Shown here in pieces: positions 35,573 to 49,739 of a stretch of DNA of 64,000 nucleotides. The notes beneath the pieces were generated by a model. It saw nothing but the letters and a program-made list of their open reading frames with translations. It had not been told where the DNA came from and searched no databases. The stretch's first letter is position 1. Every line of letters begins with the position of its first letter. A program made the translations under genes and the position numbers. The stretch comes from Nymphaea colorata (Eukaryota > Streptophyta > Magnoliopsida > Nymphaeales > Nymphaeaceae), in NCBI RefSeq assembly GCF_008831285.2, contig NC_045138.2:33784769-33848768 (forward strand), in the 5' to 3' direction.

Positions 35573-38354
35573 ACCTAAAATGCAACTGTTCTAAATTGCT
35601 GGCTAAGCATCGGCAGCATGTTCTTCATCTTGATTGGCACTACGTTGATTTGTGATGGAGAGTAATTTTGGAGCTGTTGAGTTAAAAAGTAGTGCCAATG
35701 AGAAAACTGGGTTCTATTTATGTCGAAGTGTATTTGACGTTGATTTATAAACTACAAGTGTATTCTTAATGGAACCTTCAGCATGAGTTATGCAGGCTTT
35801 GACACAGAGAAAAACTAATTGGTTAAAAAAACAATGGTTATGAATATATACGTTTCCATGTTTGAAGAATATGTTGGCTCTTTTTTTTTTCCTGTTGCAC
35901 GTAGATGCCTGGTAGATTGAGGGTCTGGAATGGTCATAAATATCTTTGATGTTATGAAATATCCAGAAAAAAGCCCAAGTCCTGAAAAGTGTTGACACTT
36001 GGAAATATCTTCTTCTCATCATGGTACTCAACACTTCAAAGCTTCAGGGTCTTGAAATTCTCATGCGACATTTTCTTTAAATCTCATAGGCGAACTTATT
36101 TTCCTTTTCCCCCCTAATGTGAACGTTTTACTGCTTGGTTTTCTCGGACTCTGTTAGTGCTACAAATTTTATCCATTTTCTGATGCTCTTTCATGCGATG
36201 ATTTTGGAGAAAATTAAAATGAATAAGAATACGAATATCGTAGTGCCTGCCTATCAGAACTCTCAAGCCATATTGTGCTAGGTATGTTTTTTAGCCCTCT
36301 GATCTAGTTTGGTCTCTTTTAACTCGAATTTTCTAGCCGTGGTTCCTTGTTGCCAACAGGGATTGTATGCTTGCTGAATTAGTTAGAAATGCGTTGGTGC
36401 TTGAGTTTGGGAGTATTTTTCTTGGCATCATCTAGTACAAATCGGTCTTCATTTTAGTAGTATGTACAAAAAATTTTGCAGCTTTTGTGGGTTCTGAACG
36501 ACAATTAGAAGTCTTTTGGTTGTTCTTCAAGGAAAAGTAGCTACAAGTTTGAAAACTTGGAAATGGCCAACCACTGCTACTGTTTCTGCTTTTCGATATC
36601 AAGTATCATAAAGGTGAGTCATGAATTGTCTAAAAACCGAGAAATTGAAGCAAAAAACATGTTATTTTGATGTGCATATCATTTTTGGGAAGTGTTTAAA
36701 CTCAACGGTGCAACTTTTAGAGTGACACAACGGAGTGGAGTCAGAACTAGGTGCAAATCTATATCCTGATTGCACCTGGTAGAATGAACAACATAGAGAT
36801 CCCATGAATCTTGGTTGGTCAGACATGGCTTATGCCTTATAGCCGTGGTAGACAAAACGACGTTGAGTTTCTATATGGAACTCAACGATAAATTTCAAAA
36901 CATCGTGTTATCAACCCTTGGCCTGACTCACTAGGCGATACATTTCTTCCAGTCCATGGGAATTTCACGAGGAGGCGTATCAATCTGTTTTCAAGGACTG
37001 AGGTAATGCAACAAGCCGGATTCTTCCACTGTATGCCAGCCAAAATTGCAGCAGTAATCTGATGATTTCGAGATCAGCAAGCTTCATTTTTTGTTCCTTT
37101 TTGCATAATTTCAAAAATCGAAAAACTTTTGAGTAAAAGTTTGGGTTATTCCCAAAATAGCAACAATGACAAACTTTAACATATTTTAGCGATGGTAGCA
37201 CGCTCTTTGCAGTCACTGTTTTATTGACAAGCGGCAAAATCATCACCATATTTCACTCTATTACTTGTCTACTAATTATTGCAGACAGAAAATTTTGTAT
37301 TCTCACGATAAATTTGCTTTCTCCTAAAAACTTTTCATGCAATGTAACGACTCTTTAGTATAAACGTGTAATGCAACTTGGATCGCTCGTGATGAAAAAG
37401 AAATAACATTGAGCCACATGCTGCTGTAGTTTTCGCTAGTTAATCATTGTTTTGAAGTTACTCTATCGTTATTTTATTAGGCCGAACATATAAATAATAT
37501 GGTTAATAGTCCTTTCTCTCTTTTCCAAAAGGAAAGCAACATAGTAGTTGATGACCCATCAATATCATCAACCCGCTACATCCATTAATAACATATTCAT
37601 TATTTATTTGTTAATATTATTCTCATTATTTTGTTTGTTGTGATACAGAGATGTAAGCTTTGGTTACTTCTTCCCAGTCAATTTCCCATCAACCGAAGGG
37701 ATATAGAATATGCTAATGTCGTGTTAAGAAATGAGCCGAATTGTTTAAAACACAAATTTTTGAGCCTTTCCTTCCAAAACGAGAAAAGGCAAGGAATGCT
37801 TTTTCCCTTCCCTTGTCCTTCACTGCAACGCTGTTGTGCTTCACACGAGGAAGACCTTCTTGGAGGGCCAAAAAGCTTCGTATTCCAAGAAATCCCGTTT
37901 GGACGAGTGTCAAGAGATTTCAAAATTCAAGTTCTGTTCTGGTGCATGTGTCCCTGCCCATAAGGCTCAATGACCAAGGCAATATGTAGTAAATAGTACT
38001 GAATAGTGCTTTAGTTTCTTGAGGAACCAACACCATGTAAATCCCCACGCAACTTAAAGAGTCAGAAAATCCATTTACAGATGTGCCAATCGTCTGGCCT
38101 GGTTTAAGCCCAATTTACATGTTACTTACTGTGGTATATATATACATATATATCTCTAAACTCTCTTTATCTCTCTCTCTTCTGCCTTCAAATCTTCTTT
38201 CAATGCATATAGATATCTTTATCTTAAATGAATAAATAAACAAGAAGAAAAATGTAACAAACGTTTTTATCTAATTCACACATTTCAACCGTATATCATA
38301 ATGAATCAGATGACTGATGAATGGCGTGAGTGACTTTAACTAACTATAGTCACC

Positions 38355-38360
<6 letters not shown>

Positions 38361-38439
<79 letters not shown>
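38361..38439. repeat. (TA)n(GA)n microsatellite 1
   Basis: About 58 bases of TA followed by GA units. Confidence 0.95.
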
Positions 38440-38592
38440 TGATCGAATGGTTATTCTGGTTGTCAAGAGTTACATAGCTCATCTATAAGAGTTTTGATCC
38501 TCCATAATAGATGCTCATCAATATTTTCTCTTTAGTTTTTTTATTAACATCCATCATGATGGAAGTGGCCATCTGTGAATTGATAACTAAGT

Positions 38593-38651
38593 GTATATAT
38601 ATATATCTATATATATATATATATATATCTATATATATATATATATATATC

Positions 38652-38694
<43 letters not shown>
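38593..38694. repeat. (TA)n(GA)n microsatellite 2
   Basis: TA units interrupted by regular tct steps, then GA units. It has the same order and orientation as the tract 150 bases upstream. Confidence 0.95.
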
Positions 38695-38907
38695 GTGGTT
38701 GCACGTAGCACTATGAAGTGTCGAGGAAGAGGGGAAGAGTGTGTTGTATAGGGGAAGGCGAAGGAGGTAAACGTACACCACAAGGTTTACAGCGCCTGAG
38801 AGGCTTCATGAACACGAGACACAGAGTAATGGCTCAATGATTAAACAAGATCGCATTGAGGGAGATGAGAACGGTACTGTGGAGTGGAACAGCAGGAACC
38901 GAAATTA

Positions 38908-39048
38908 ATGGCGGCAACCATCACCGCTGCTCGCCACCAACAAGGAAGGGCCTTAGGCCTGCCTGCCTCTGCCTTCTCCGCCTCGGGCTCGCCGAGGCGT
39001 AGAGCGCAAGGGTCAACTTTCGCTAGCCCTACGCCTCGATCGATATAG
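38908..39048 (+). CDS. 46-residue ORF resembling a plastid transit peptide
   Basis: The ORF lies in a GC-rich island and starts MAATITAARHQQGRALG, continuing with Ala, Ser and Pro and an SPRRRAQ stretch. It has almost no acidic residues, as in chloroplast transit peptides. No mature domain follows and no donor is obvious, so it may be an orphan first exon of a lost gene, or chance. Confidence 0.2.
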   Translation: MAATITAARHQQGRALGLPASAFSASGSPRRRAQGSTFASPTPRSI

Positions 39049-40917
39049 CTCCGAACTTGGAGTGCAGATGAAGTACTTCAAATGGTTTTTGTCCCAAATT
39101 GTTTCGAGCCGTAACTTGGTTGCCGGAAGCTGCGAACAATCTCGATTTCGTGATTTTTTTTTTCTCTAGTTTTTATTTATGTTCCATTTCAAAGATATAG
39201 CGTAACAGTTATTATTATTTTATTAACTCGGCGTGCAAGTGTTCAGTCTATTTGAGAATACTAAAACCCAAACTCTGTACCACAGAAACAAACAGGAAGG
39301 AATCAGGGTAACATGAATCGCCACCATCCAATTTTTTGTTGTTGATGAAGAGTTGCAACAAATTTGATTGTCTGGGACAAATCTTTTGTGATCTTTTTGT
39401 CCCAATCTCCCGTATATTATAATATAAGATAATATAATTCTATGAAAAGTTACAAATCCTTTTGTGATCTTTTTTTTTTCAGGAAATTGGATGTATTCCG
39501 GATATGTTTATGTAATTGGAAGCTTGTCGTGTTTCACCCTTTTTCTCCTTTTTTTTTTGGAGCAACATGAACTTGAAGCCAAACATTGGTATCCATAATT
39601 ATTAACTAACTTATTGGTATTTAAGTACTTGGGAATCGTCAGGATGCCGAAGCACTAAAGTAAGCAATATCTTAAAATTGAAAATGGTTGGTCCCATTCG
39701 GTGATAATTGAATCAGTTTCAAAAATGTTTTATTGAATCTGCGGCTTAGAAGATTACAAAATTGATCAACCGAACGATTAGGCCTACCTTGTTTTCCATG
39801 TTTTGAATCTTTATTTTTCGGTGCAAACCTGCCGGTAGATGGTCTCCCCACCATTTTATTCCCAAAGAATAAAAGAATCTTTCATTTAAAAATTCGAAAT
39901 TCAGATTGTGCAGAATATAAAATGATTAAATGAGTTGATTTTCTGGTTGTTCATAAGGCATTTCGGTTCAAAAAAGATGATTTTCAACCAGAACAGACTC
40001 GACTTGACCATGTGAGACAAACAAACCAAGATGGGCCAGGTAGAATGAAGGCACATATTAAGCCATTGGTACCTTGTGCCTTCTTTTATTTCACATAAAA
40101 GACTGTATCACATATTGTGGGCCGCATTGTGCCAGAAAGAAGCATTCTGAAGGTGAGAAAATAAATAAGAAATTTGAGAGGGTCTTATTCAAAACTCAAA
40201 TGTTTTGATTATTTCAAGGATTGCGACCCCTGATTCAGTAATTAAAGACAAACGGTGAAATAATAATAACAATAATAATAGAACCTGCAGGGAATGGTTA
40301 AACTTATGGTGCCCTGAATTTGTCACATGATATTTTTTCAGAAAAGAAAAACAGTAACTTAATTACATTGTTCACTCCATTTGGTAAGAGCGATTTTGTA
40401 TCACATCACAAGGAAATCATCCTTGAGGTAGGAACTAAGAACATCAAGATTTAGTCGGAGACATCTCTATGGAGTTTTTGAAATTTTCGGATATGCTGTA
40501 TGTAGTATAATATCATCATATAATATAATTATTCAGTTTGATACAGCCGTCTGAAATCTTATCGAGCGAGAGACATTTGAATGTGGGTTGGATGTCAGTC
40601 CGGTCTTGTCCTGACCTGCAACATGAGGAAAATACTAAAAATGCTGATCGTTATCAAAGGCCAAAAACAATCAATACGGACAAATGGGGCTCCTTGTCCA
40701 GGCAAAAGTGCAACCCCATCCTCCGCTAGAGTCAAGCATGGACAGGACTTCTCCATTCTCGCAACGCGGTGCTGACTAGAGTCAAGATCTATATATATAT
40801 ATATATATATATATACACTTGCTGAATGAAAATGGCAATCTTATAGAAGCATTAATCAAATATTTCCTTATCATACACTTTAACAAGGAGAAAAAAAAAA
40901 AAAAAACTTTACAAATA

Positions 40918-43900
40918 TCAAGAGCAGAGTCTAGGCAGCCTTGCATTTCCATGGCTCGCTACTTTGTTCTTCATCATCATTCTGGACATTTGGCTCTGCA
41001 TTTTCTTGCACATCTTTTCCAGCTCTATCACCTTCCATTGCATCCCTTGTAAGTGGGCTTTCAGTTTCTCGTTCTCCATTGACAAATCAACCTTCTTTGC
41101 CAAGAGAACGATCTGATCGTCTACTTCATGGCAAGTGCTTTTGCTAACTTTGCTTTTGTAACTAAGAGGGGTAGTATTAATGTCAGATGAGAAGTGATCA
41201 TATCCCTCAAGTAAGCTCTTGAGCTTTGATTGCTGAGAGATCACTGCCTGAATGGCAGCCCTTGAGGGGATGTTCGAATTCTTGGTGATGTGTTTGCAGG
41301 CTTCTAGCGAGAGCTTCTCATGATTCAAAACTCTGCAAATCTTCACTCTGTCTTCTTCTGATAACCCTGCATGTACCTGTCAATCCCAAACGCCAGTAAT
41401 AAGGACCTAATTTTCGATTTACAGGTGACTGAAAGATTACAATGAATTCGAAAAGGGTGAGAGAACTTGGGCTTTAGCAGGCAAATTGTAACTTTTAACA
41501 CTACTGGAATCTCAACATGGTCCTTGTTAAATCCAGTGCCCTCATTTGCAAAGTGTTAAAAATTGGCTTCATTGTTGTTTTTGTTTGTGATTATATGGAA
41601 AAGGAAGTACAGGATACCATTAACAATGCATGTTAGTCAATGAAGTACAAAGAGGTGAAACAATAAAAGGCAGAATGTTTTCTTGAACTTATGGAAGCTA
41701 GTGTTTCAATACTGAAAATAGAAAGAACAAGGGATGAACAAATGGACCGGTAACAAGAAGGGGGAAAAGCTTCTGACACAACCTTGTTTGTTCAATGAGC
41801 AAAATCAACACGATATTAGCAGGCTCTAATAGCGGACAGTTGTACAGGATGTATGAGCTCATCAGAACCAAATAATATAGGGGGAGAGAGAGAGGGATTA
41901 CCTCCAGATACATGTCCAAGGCTCTGTAAATCTCATCATATGACTCCCTTGCGGAATCAGGCAGAGCCTTCACTAGAGCAATGAATTTTGAAGGCTTTAG
42001 GGAAGAATCAGGCGCTACTTCAGCAATATATTTGTCCATCAAGACCCCAACCCTCTTCAGTGCTGTTGCAGAGATCCCATCTCCACCAATGAAGGACTTC
42101 AAAAATCTTAATACCAGATTCACGTCATAGAGAGACCCCATTTTAACCGGTGCAGGAAAAAGTAAATTATCCAGTGTTGCCTGATCAAGCTGTGAACCGA
42201 TCATGGACTCTAACTGGTCTCTACAGCTCTTGCTGATTGCCAAACCAGAAGTCATTCTTAGAATTGCAAACAACCCTTTACAAGAAATAGAGTTCTTATC
42301 TAACAGACTTAACAGATTTACAACTGCCTCTGTAATCTCCAGTTTCTCGATAGGTGTCGAGGAGGGGAAGCGGGATTTGAAGTAATAAAACAGGAACCTG
42401 CTGATGATAAGATTATCGATTTTGTGGCGGACCATTTCCATGATAAATTTCTCAATAACCAGGGTACTTAAACCAGAAAAATCTTCAAACCACCAGGATT
42501 GGCCAGAGTTCTTCGCGAATTCACTGCTTTTTGTGTCACAAGAAAATCGGACAGATGAACTCTCTGGAGAAGAACTAGAAGGGCTTGATTCATTATTTGC
42601 AGCGAGCTTTAGTAGCATAGAGTTGATGATTTTATACAGGATTCCGGATGAAGTTGCAGGGGCTATAAATTCTTGGCATTGTTTCAACACCACCAAGTTT
42701 TCCGACCAAGTCCAATACACCATCCCCTGAAGGAATCTGTCAGTCTGCGTGACCAAGTTGTTCGTATGCAGCTCTTCAGTCATCTCCATGAAAATGGCAG
42801 CACAATGAAGGCGACAAACGTTTGAAGGAGTTATATGAGTTTTTCCATTGCTGTAGCAGAACCTTGTCAACAGCTCAAATGCTTCTGATCCTCCCGGAAG
42901 ATCATTGAGTGCGACTCTCGGAGGTCGGCCATGAAGATTGGTAACAGAGGCTGATTGTTGTTGGAAAATTTGGGAAACTTTACCTGAATAGGATGATATA
43001 ATTCCCTGCAAGAGAAGGGAGAATGTACAACTCATAAAACAGCCTTAAAAACATATGGAATCACGCGCTACCCCTAGTAGCTGACCAACAAGAGAGCCAT
43101 AGAAAAGAATAACCCATCAATATGCACAGAGAGCGGAAACTGGGTACCCATTTAAAGCAGGCGGTGGACACAGTTGTCGTTTTGAACTCACTAAACTGCT
43201 ATAAGAAAGCAGTGACCAACAGTATGAAAAATGAATTCACGCCAGAGAAGCAGAAAAAAGTATGAGCATAAATATTAAAGAGAAGGGACAAGAGAATTAG
43301 GAAGGAGCAGAAGCAGAATTTGACAGCCAAGGAAAAGGCAAATGACAAAGTACTGGAAGAATTTTATAAGAAAATGGTAAACCAACAAGAGGGTATGTCC
43401 AGCCAAATCTGAACTCCCCACAGAAGGGTAACATTTAATGATACAACATTAAAGCCTCATAAATATAGCAATAAAACCAACGGGGGGAAATCCCAACCTA
43501 GTTTAAATTTAGGCAATAATTTGAGAAAAGTAGTTAATAACAGAAAATTAGAGGCACTGAACAAGAATAAGTTAAAGTACCGTACCCCAAGAAATTCCCG
43601 CAATTAAGCAATCGGCTTCCACGCGATTCAAGAAGCTGCCATTCTCAGAAGAAGAGAACTAAACAAAAAAAAAAAAAGGAAAAGGCACAGACCGGGAACA
43701 CAAACTCATTCGTTTCCGTTCAAGAGAAGGAAAACAAGAACGCCCATTGCGTAATTTCCTGAAGGAAAACCCATTTTCTAGATCCTCACAAAGGATTCGT
43801 AATAAGACAAGTTTCAAAGACTCATCCTCAACCAAGCTACTGTGACAAGTACGAAAATGAAGAGGAACAATCAAAAGTGTCTCAATATTTGTTTTCTTCA

Positions 43901-44179
43901 GAAACGTGGAAAAGAAAACCGAATTGTAAATCTCAAGGAAAACCAGTAATTTGGAAGATTTAGAGCAAGGTGGAAGTGTGCATGACGAAACAAACAGAAG
44001 AACAGGAAGAGGAGCGAGAACGAAAATAAGAAGACGAAGAAGCAGAAGAAGACGAATCAAACGAAATTCACAAACCAGAGACCCGGGAGAAGGCAAATGG
44101 AGAGAAAACACTGCACCTTGTCAATGAAGAAGCTCTGTCGGCCATTGACGTCCACTTCAAAGTAACTCACGGCTTCCAT
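40918..44179 (-). CDS. BTB/POZ and NPH3 domain protein, At3g22104-like, 3 exons
   Basis: Exons: 44117-44179, 41902-43005, 40918-41376; 541 residues. The N-terminal BTB begins YFEVDVNGRQSFFIDK and continues IISSYSGKVSQIF and GGSEAFELLTRFCYSNGKT (to about residue 100). The NPH3 domain runs from about 190 (WWFEDFSGLSTLVIEKFI) through YDEIYRALDMYLEVHAGLSE to about 440. A C-terminal helical, coiled-coil-like segment follows (LLAKKVDLSMENEKLKAHLQ). Such proteins act as substrate adaptors for CUL3 ubiquitin ligases or as signalling scaffolds at the plasma membrane; from memory this one is closest to the At3g22104 type. The Met at 44179 fits the family start; another in-frame Met lies 21 codons upstream. 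A (GAA)n tract sits in the 5' flank. No break is seen. Confidence 0.9.
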
Positions 44180-44337
44180 ACTCCCCGAGCCACGAAGACC
44201 ACCTCTCTCATTCACTCCACCCAACCCCAAAATCCCCATCAACGAATAGAAGCTACCTCCAAAAAGCTTAAACGGAGAGCAGATTCACATTCTGACTGCC
44301 AACACCATCAACAACATCTACAAGTGACAGCAGGACA

Positions 44338-44372
44338 AGAAGAAGAAGAAGAAGAAGAAGAAGAGGAGGAGG
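44338..44372. repeat. (GAA)n microsatellite upstream of the NPH3 gene
   Basis: About nine GAA units grading into GAG, reading as CTT on the transcribed strand, about 160 bases upstream of the start codon and possibly in the 5' leader. Confidence 0.9.
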
Positions 44373-47300
44373 AAATATCGATAAAAGTCAAGCTACAAAC
44401 AACTATCGTTCTAGAATAGCTAGAAAAAGATCACTACAAAAGAATCCGTATGTCAAAGAAAGAAGCACCAACTGTTGCAGGTACCACATTCAAGCCCATT
44501 GGTGTAGACGTATATAAACCTACTTGTGCAACTAAAACTGACACATTCCAATATTTTTCCCTCCCTTCCTCTTCCTTTCCACTCTGTTTCGCTTACTTGC
44601 ACTCAACGAGAGAGATAGACAGAGAGAGAGGCAAAAGAGCTAAACTCAGGCTTCTTTTGGCTGCCTTCTTGTTGCCCTTTACTCTCCTTTAACATTATGA
44701 TCACTGAACCAATGCAGATCTCTCACAAGCAAAAAAAAGTAATTAAAAAAAAGGTTCCTTTTTTTAATCCATATTTCCCTTCCGACCTTTGTAACCGTCT
44801 ACTGCATGTCATTTATGTTCGCCTTATTCATCCTCTCAGCTTTTCTTGGGACAGGTCTCTTTCTTGTCACCTACAAAACCTTTTGTCCACCTTTTTCATA
44901 ATGCCAGTCATGTCCCTTTGCTTCTCAAGAAGACCAAGTCAGGCCCCCCAAAATCAAGCACATGATTGCAGTAGAAAAGTTGGTCTTCTGGAAATAATAA
45001 ACACTTGTTTCTTCAAGTCCAGCTACTTAAAATTCCACTATAATCTAGTTGATGTCCTTCATTTATTGCCCCAAACAGCACATAATCTGGATTGGAAGTT
45101 GAGTAGCTGGATGAGCTTCGAAATGCAAGGCCGATGACCAATCATTGTTAAAAGAGTTGTTAAATACAACTGTGCAGATGTGAACTACGATCTTCGTTTG
45201 ACTGAAACTCACTTGGTTCATAATTAAGGAAATATTCTTTCCCAAACTTATGGCACTGGTCCACTATCTTCAGCTGCCAATCCTACAAGAGATCTTAACT
45301 TTGTCCAATTTGATTAAGACAACTTTGCAAGAATGCGATACAAATTAAGATTAGTATCTAATCTTCTTGCAGAGTTTGATTATCTGTCTGCTTCTCTCGC
45401 TTCGCGGATCTAACAGTGTAGACAGTTCATTCACAGATCCCAACAAAGCCTGAAGCAAGGAGTTAAGGACTGATTAGATAAACATATGGCATTTGAATCA
45501 GCTGCATCTTATAGGGGCTTGAATTTTGATGAGATCCCGAACAGCCATACAAATTTTTAAGTTTCTTATTCTTGGTCATTCACGATTCTTATTTAAGCTT
45601 GAAGAAGACTTGAAAAATTAATGGAGGAGATTTTAGTTAATGCAACTTGACGGTTGGGGATTCTTACAAGTCACAAATTACTACCCAAGAAACAATAATT
45701 CCAAGTGGGACAAGAGCATTTAAAACGCAAGTCATTCTTTTTTCTTTTTCCGTTCATCTATGATGAGCGTATCATTCTTTTATCATCAATACTCATTCAC
45801 TCAGATCAATATTCTCTTGTCAATTTAACTTTTAAACATCAATGATGAACGGAAAAAATGGGAAAGCGAATGGAATTTATTCCAAGCATGCTATTTGCAG
45901 TCGGGTCTGGATCGGCGCAAGGTGAAAGTTCCCACTAAGGTCCTAGAGATGCCCCTGGGAACATGGCACTTGGGAAGAAAATTCTTTTCTGAGGCAAGTA
46001 TTTTTCTTTTTTTCTTTTTTTTTGCGAAAAAATATTATATTAAAACTCTGTAAAGTGTAGAAAAAAGTAAAAAAAAAAAAAACTACAGTTCTGCCTTGGA
46101 AAATATAAACGAAACCCATTCTGTTCCTGAAAAGACGGGGAAATATTTTTTATATAAAAATTCACCGGACTAAGAAGAAAGGGAACGAGATAGATGCCGG
46201 GGCAGTACGGATATTTTTAAAGAAATGATGGCGCTTTGTAAAGTTGGGTGCACCAAAAGACGCGACAGCACGCGATGATTACACCAATCATGCACCCAAT
46301 TTCTCCTTTGTGCATGGCTGTAAAATTTTCCGCCAAACACAATAGCCCCAATTATTGAAGAATAACGAGTTTGTCCCTTTGTTGACCGGTCAGTCCCGAC
46401 GATCTGGCTATCCGTGTGCGATGTACCGCCTACACGTTCTGAGCCTTCTCAGTCCTGACCCTGATCCAAGTGGACCACTGCAAATTTTGGATCTCATCAG
46501 ATCCAGGTTCATGCCCGACAAAACTCATCAAGTTACTCATATCTTCACGATACCTAGGCATTTGTGCATTGGTGAACGAACTTGGTAGATCTATGGATCC
46601 AAACCTGCCTGCTTGAGCTTGACTACTCAATAATTTTAAGTAAACTTCGTTTCTTACCCAGTCAATGATTGTGGTAAATTAAGAGATTAAAATTACCGGT
46701 GAAAAAAAATAATAATATATTTTTTTTTTTGCTAATATATTCGAGGGCATAGTCATTTCTAAAATAGTGTATCAAATGTTTAGATGCTTGGAAAGATCGA
46801 GCCAAACCATCAATCATTATTCTTCTGACCATTGTTGTAAGTATGCAGAGCGGGATTAGCATATCGACAAAGATCCATGATCCAGAACCAGTACAACAGC
46901 ATGTGAAAAAATTTCACAACAGCCGGAGCACGGTAAAATACATGAAGCCCGTACTCCAGTATATCACATCAAGAACACTTGAATCCAATCAAACTCGGTA
47001 AGGTACTTCAGATTGAGCGAGTGACCAAAAGTAATTTTGACAAGTAAAAACGTTCTGGTAGAGAACGGATACTTATTAGATCCAACAAATATGCCCCTCC
47101 AACGGCACATTCTCAACATTTCCTTTCTTTGTCAACAACCGTGTTGTTTGTGCAAATTGCGAGGAAGATCAAGCCCGGATGATATCATTGTACTTTGTCT
47201 GCGTTGGATCCAAATACGCAGGTCCCACAGGCTTCAAAGATCCAGTCTGTTCCACCAAAAGGGGTTTGAGGGTCCGAGCTTCACTCATCTAAACTTGGTA

Positions 47301-49739
47301 GTTAGGTCGATCGAGCTTAAACGAGTCGAGTTTGAGTAAAAAGTTAAGTTAAATCGGTTCTTTTAGTGAATATAAAATCACATAAACCATGTGATTAAGT
47401 GTAGGCATGCATAATCACCTTGGCTTACTACTGAATATGGGAAGTTGGTACCACTGCTTCTTGGTTCAAATCAAATGCACATCGTAAATGGTATCTCCTG
47501 GACAATTACTATCGGTTATTTCTATGGACCGAATTTACAAGACAACTCTACGCACATTCACAAGGAACAGCCAGCAGACTCCACGCGTTGAATGGGCTCC
47601 ACCGGGTTCGTTTCTTGTAGCAGGTCGGCAGCAGACTCGTGTTTGGAGAATCTGAGCAGCTCGAGGGGACTTCTCGATTATGCTAATTGCTAGGCCTTCA
47701 GAAGCGGCGGGCCTGTGTGTGTGTGTGTGAGAGAGCGCGCTACAGCCTACTTATGAAAAAGAGTTCCTGCAGAGATAGTCAGAATTATCTTTCCTCTCCC
47801 AAACTAATGTTCAATTAAACTTAGTTAATATATCAGTTGCCGTTTGAAAATTTAAACAGATAGTTAACTTTCGATTCGATGGAAAGTTTCTGAATCGGTT
47901 CAGATGCAGATTGAGTCTGTGACCTTCTTCAACTTGAAAGCCCGACCTACCAAGGTGCATCATGTTCGCTACAAGCTGCATTTCTCCGAGGTGCCGATCT
48001 TTAGGCCACATGATATCGGCCGTGGACTGCTGTCGATTTCGCAAGTGACTCGGCCTCTCTGCAACTGTATTCCTCTTCATTGCACTTAGTTACATATATA
48101 TGGGCGATCAGTAATTCGAATCCAACCTCCATCTCTAGGCCTCTGACCTCTCTCTCTCTCTCTCTCTTTCTTTCTTCTTTTGGGAATGGGTGAGGTGAAG
48201 CCAGCAGCAGTCTAGAGGTGCCACTTCGACCATGCATGGCCCTATTTCTGTACGCTCGTCGCTACAATGAAGCGGCACATCAGAAATAGTCTTCCTTGAA
48301 GTTGGCCTTCCGGCAGGGGACATTCCACTGACTATCATGCCTTCAGCCTCCTCTAGATTGACGGCCTAAAGCAGCCAAGCCAAGATATTGGTCAGCTATA
48401 CATATATATATACACACACAGACAGATGCAATCTTTAGATCGATAACTAATGAATGAGATGCATATCACATGTCTTTGGCCCTTCCCTTTCAAAACTGGT
48501 TTAAAGTGAAACGTGAACAATCTGATCGTATCTTGTCATAATTTTTTAACAGGTTTCCAACACGCATTTATAGGACTTGTCATGAGAAGGAAAACCAGTA
48601 GGACTTGGGTGCTTGACATATTTATCTGCCACATTCTACCACGATGATTCGGAGAGTGAAATCCAAGTACGTAAAATCTCTCATGTACAAGGCAAATATT
48701 CTTTCCGTTGCTTTGGCCTTACTAAAACAGACATGCACCTCGAGTGTTGAACTCCGAACGTAATGTCCTGTAAATTGAAGGCGGAAGAGAACGTACTCGA
48801 ACTGCTGGTTGTAAACTCCTGAATATGTAAACCGTTTTTTAACACCTACAAACTGATTTTCACGTTATTGAATGGATTTATTTAAAGTATTAGCATATAT
48901 TATTAAGAGCTTGCAACATTCCTGATACATAATATAACATGCAAGAGAATCCATACAAGCGTAAGCGTCTGGTAGGAGAAGATCTGGTAATGGATAGATC
49001 CAAACCAGGATCCAATTTGTTCACTTCCCCACACGGGCCCGTAATTCTATACTGACCTGCTCAATTGGATTGCTGGACGGCCCTTTTGGGCCTGCCATTT
49101 ACTTTTTTTTCTCTGAGGCCCAAGTCAGACGGTGTGAGGGTAGATTCTGCCTACATGCTATTTGTTCCCGGCAAAAGGCTTCTCACGAAGCCCAACGGCT
49201 GCGGCTGAGAATGAGTCAGTCACTGTTGACCCAACAGTGTATCTGAACCTTGAATAGTGGATCTGGTTTAGGAAATGTAAACGGTTTGGATTCTGAAAAA
49301 AAAAATATTAATAATATACATGTAACAGAAAAAAGAAAAGCCTGAAAACATGTGATCGTCTCCATATATTCAGTTGGCAACCAATCCATCACAAATGCTC
49401 AGTCCAATTTGAAGCTGAACCGAATCTAGACTGGGTGGATATTCTAAAGCTGATCCAAGATCCGAAATCTTTGGCTGGGGCGACCGATGCCGATGGTCAT
49501 GTCGTTTAGTTGCAAACGAAATGATGTATGATCATACTGTAGGGTGTTCCATGCGATACCTAAAACTCCACTTGTTAAAAACACCTTATTTTCGTAAATA
49601 GATGACAGGTTGTTCATCAAAGCTTGGACTCATAAATCATGCAACTGTAACATAAATAAAGAAATCTCAAGATCGTAAAGGACCAGCAGCTCATAATCAT
49701 TATATTATATATATGTGTGTGCGCGTGTGTATTTCTACC

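Larger units (their letters stand above)
35573..40917. other. intergenic, 5.3 kb without a convincing gene
   Basis: It contains the 3' flank of the RRM gene, two (TA)n(GA)n microsatellites, (TA)n at 40789-40815, poly-T runs and a short GC-rich island with a 46-codon ORF (38908-39048). Other open frames (for example 37631-37963 and its antisense) lack family motifs. Confidence 0.5.

Noticed and set aside
37631-37989. Overlapping ORFs on both strands
   Set aside because: They have no family motif; the region could be a decayed element but clear ends or target duplications were not found.
44450-45137. Two ORFs of 80 and 146 codons upstream of the NPH3 gene
   Set aside because: They are low-complexity, with poly-Lys and aromatic runs typical of AT-rich intergenic sequence, and have no homology signal.
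47440-47480. B-box-like ggttcaaatca
   Set aside because: An isolated match without a convincing A-box or tRNA structure.
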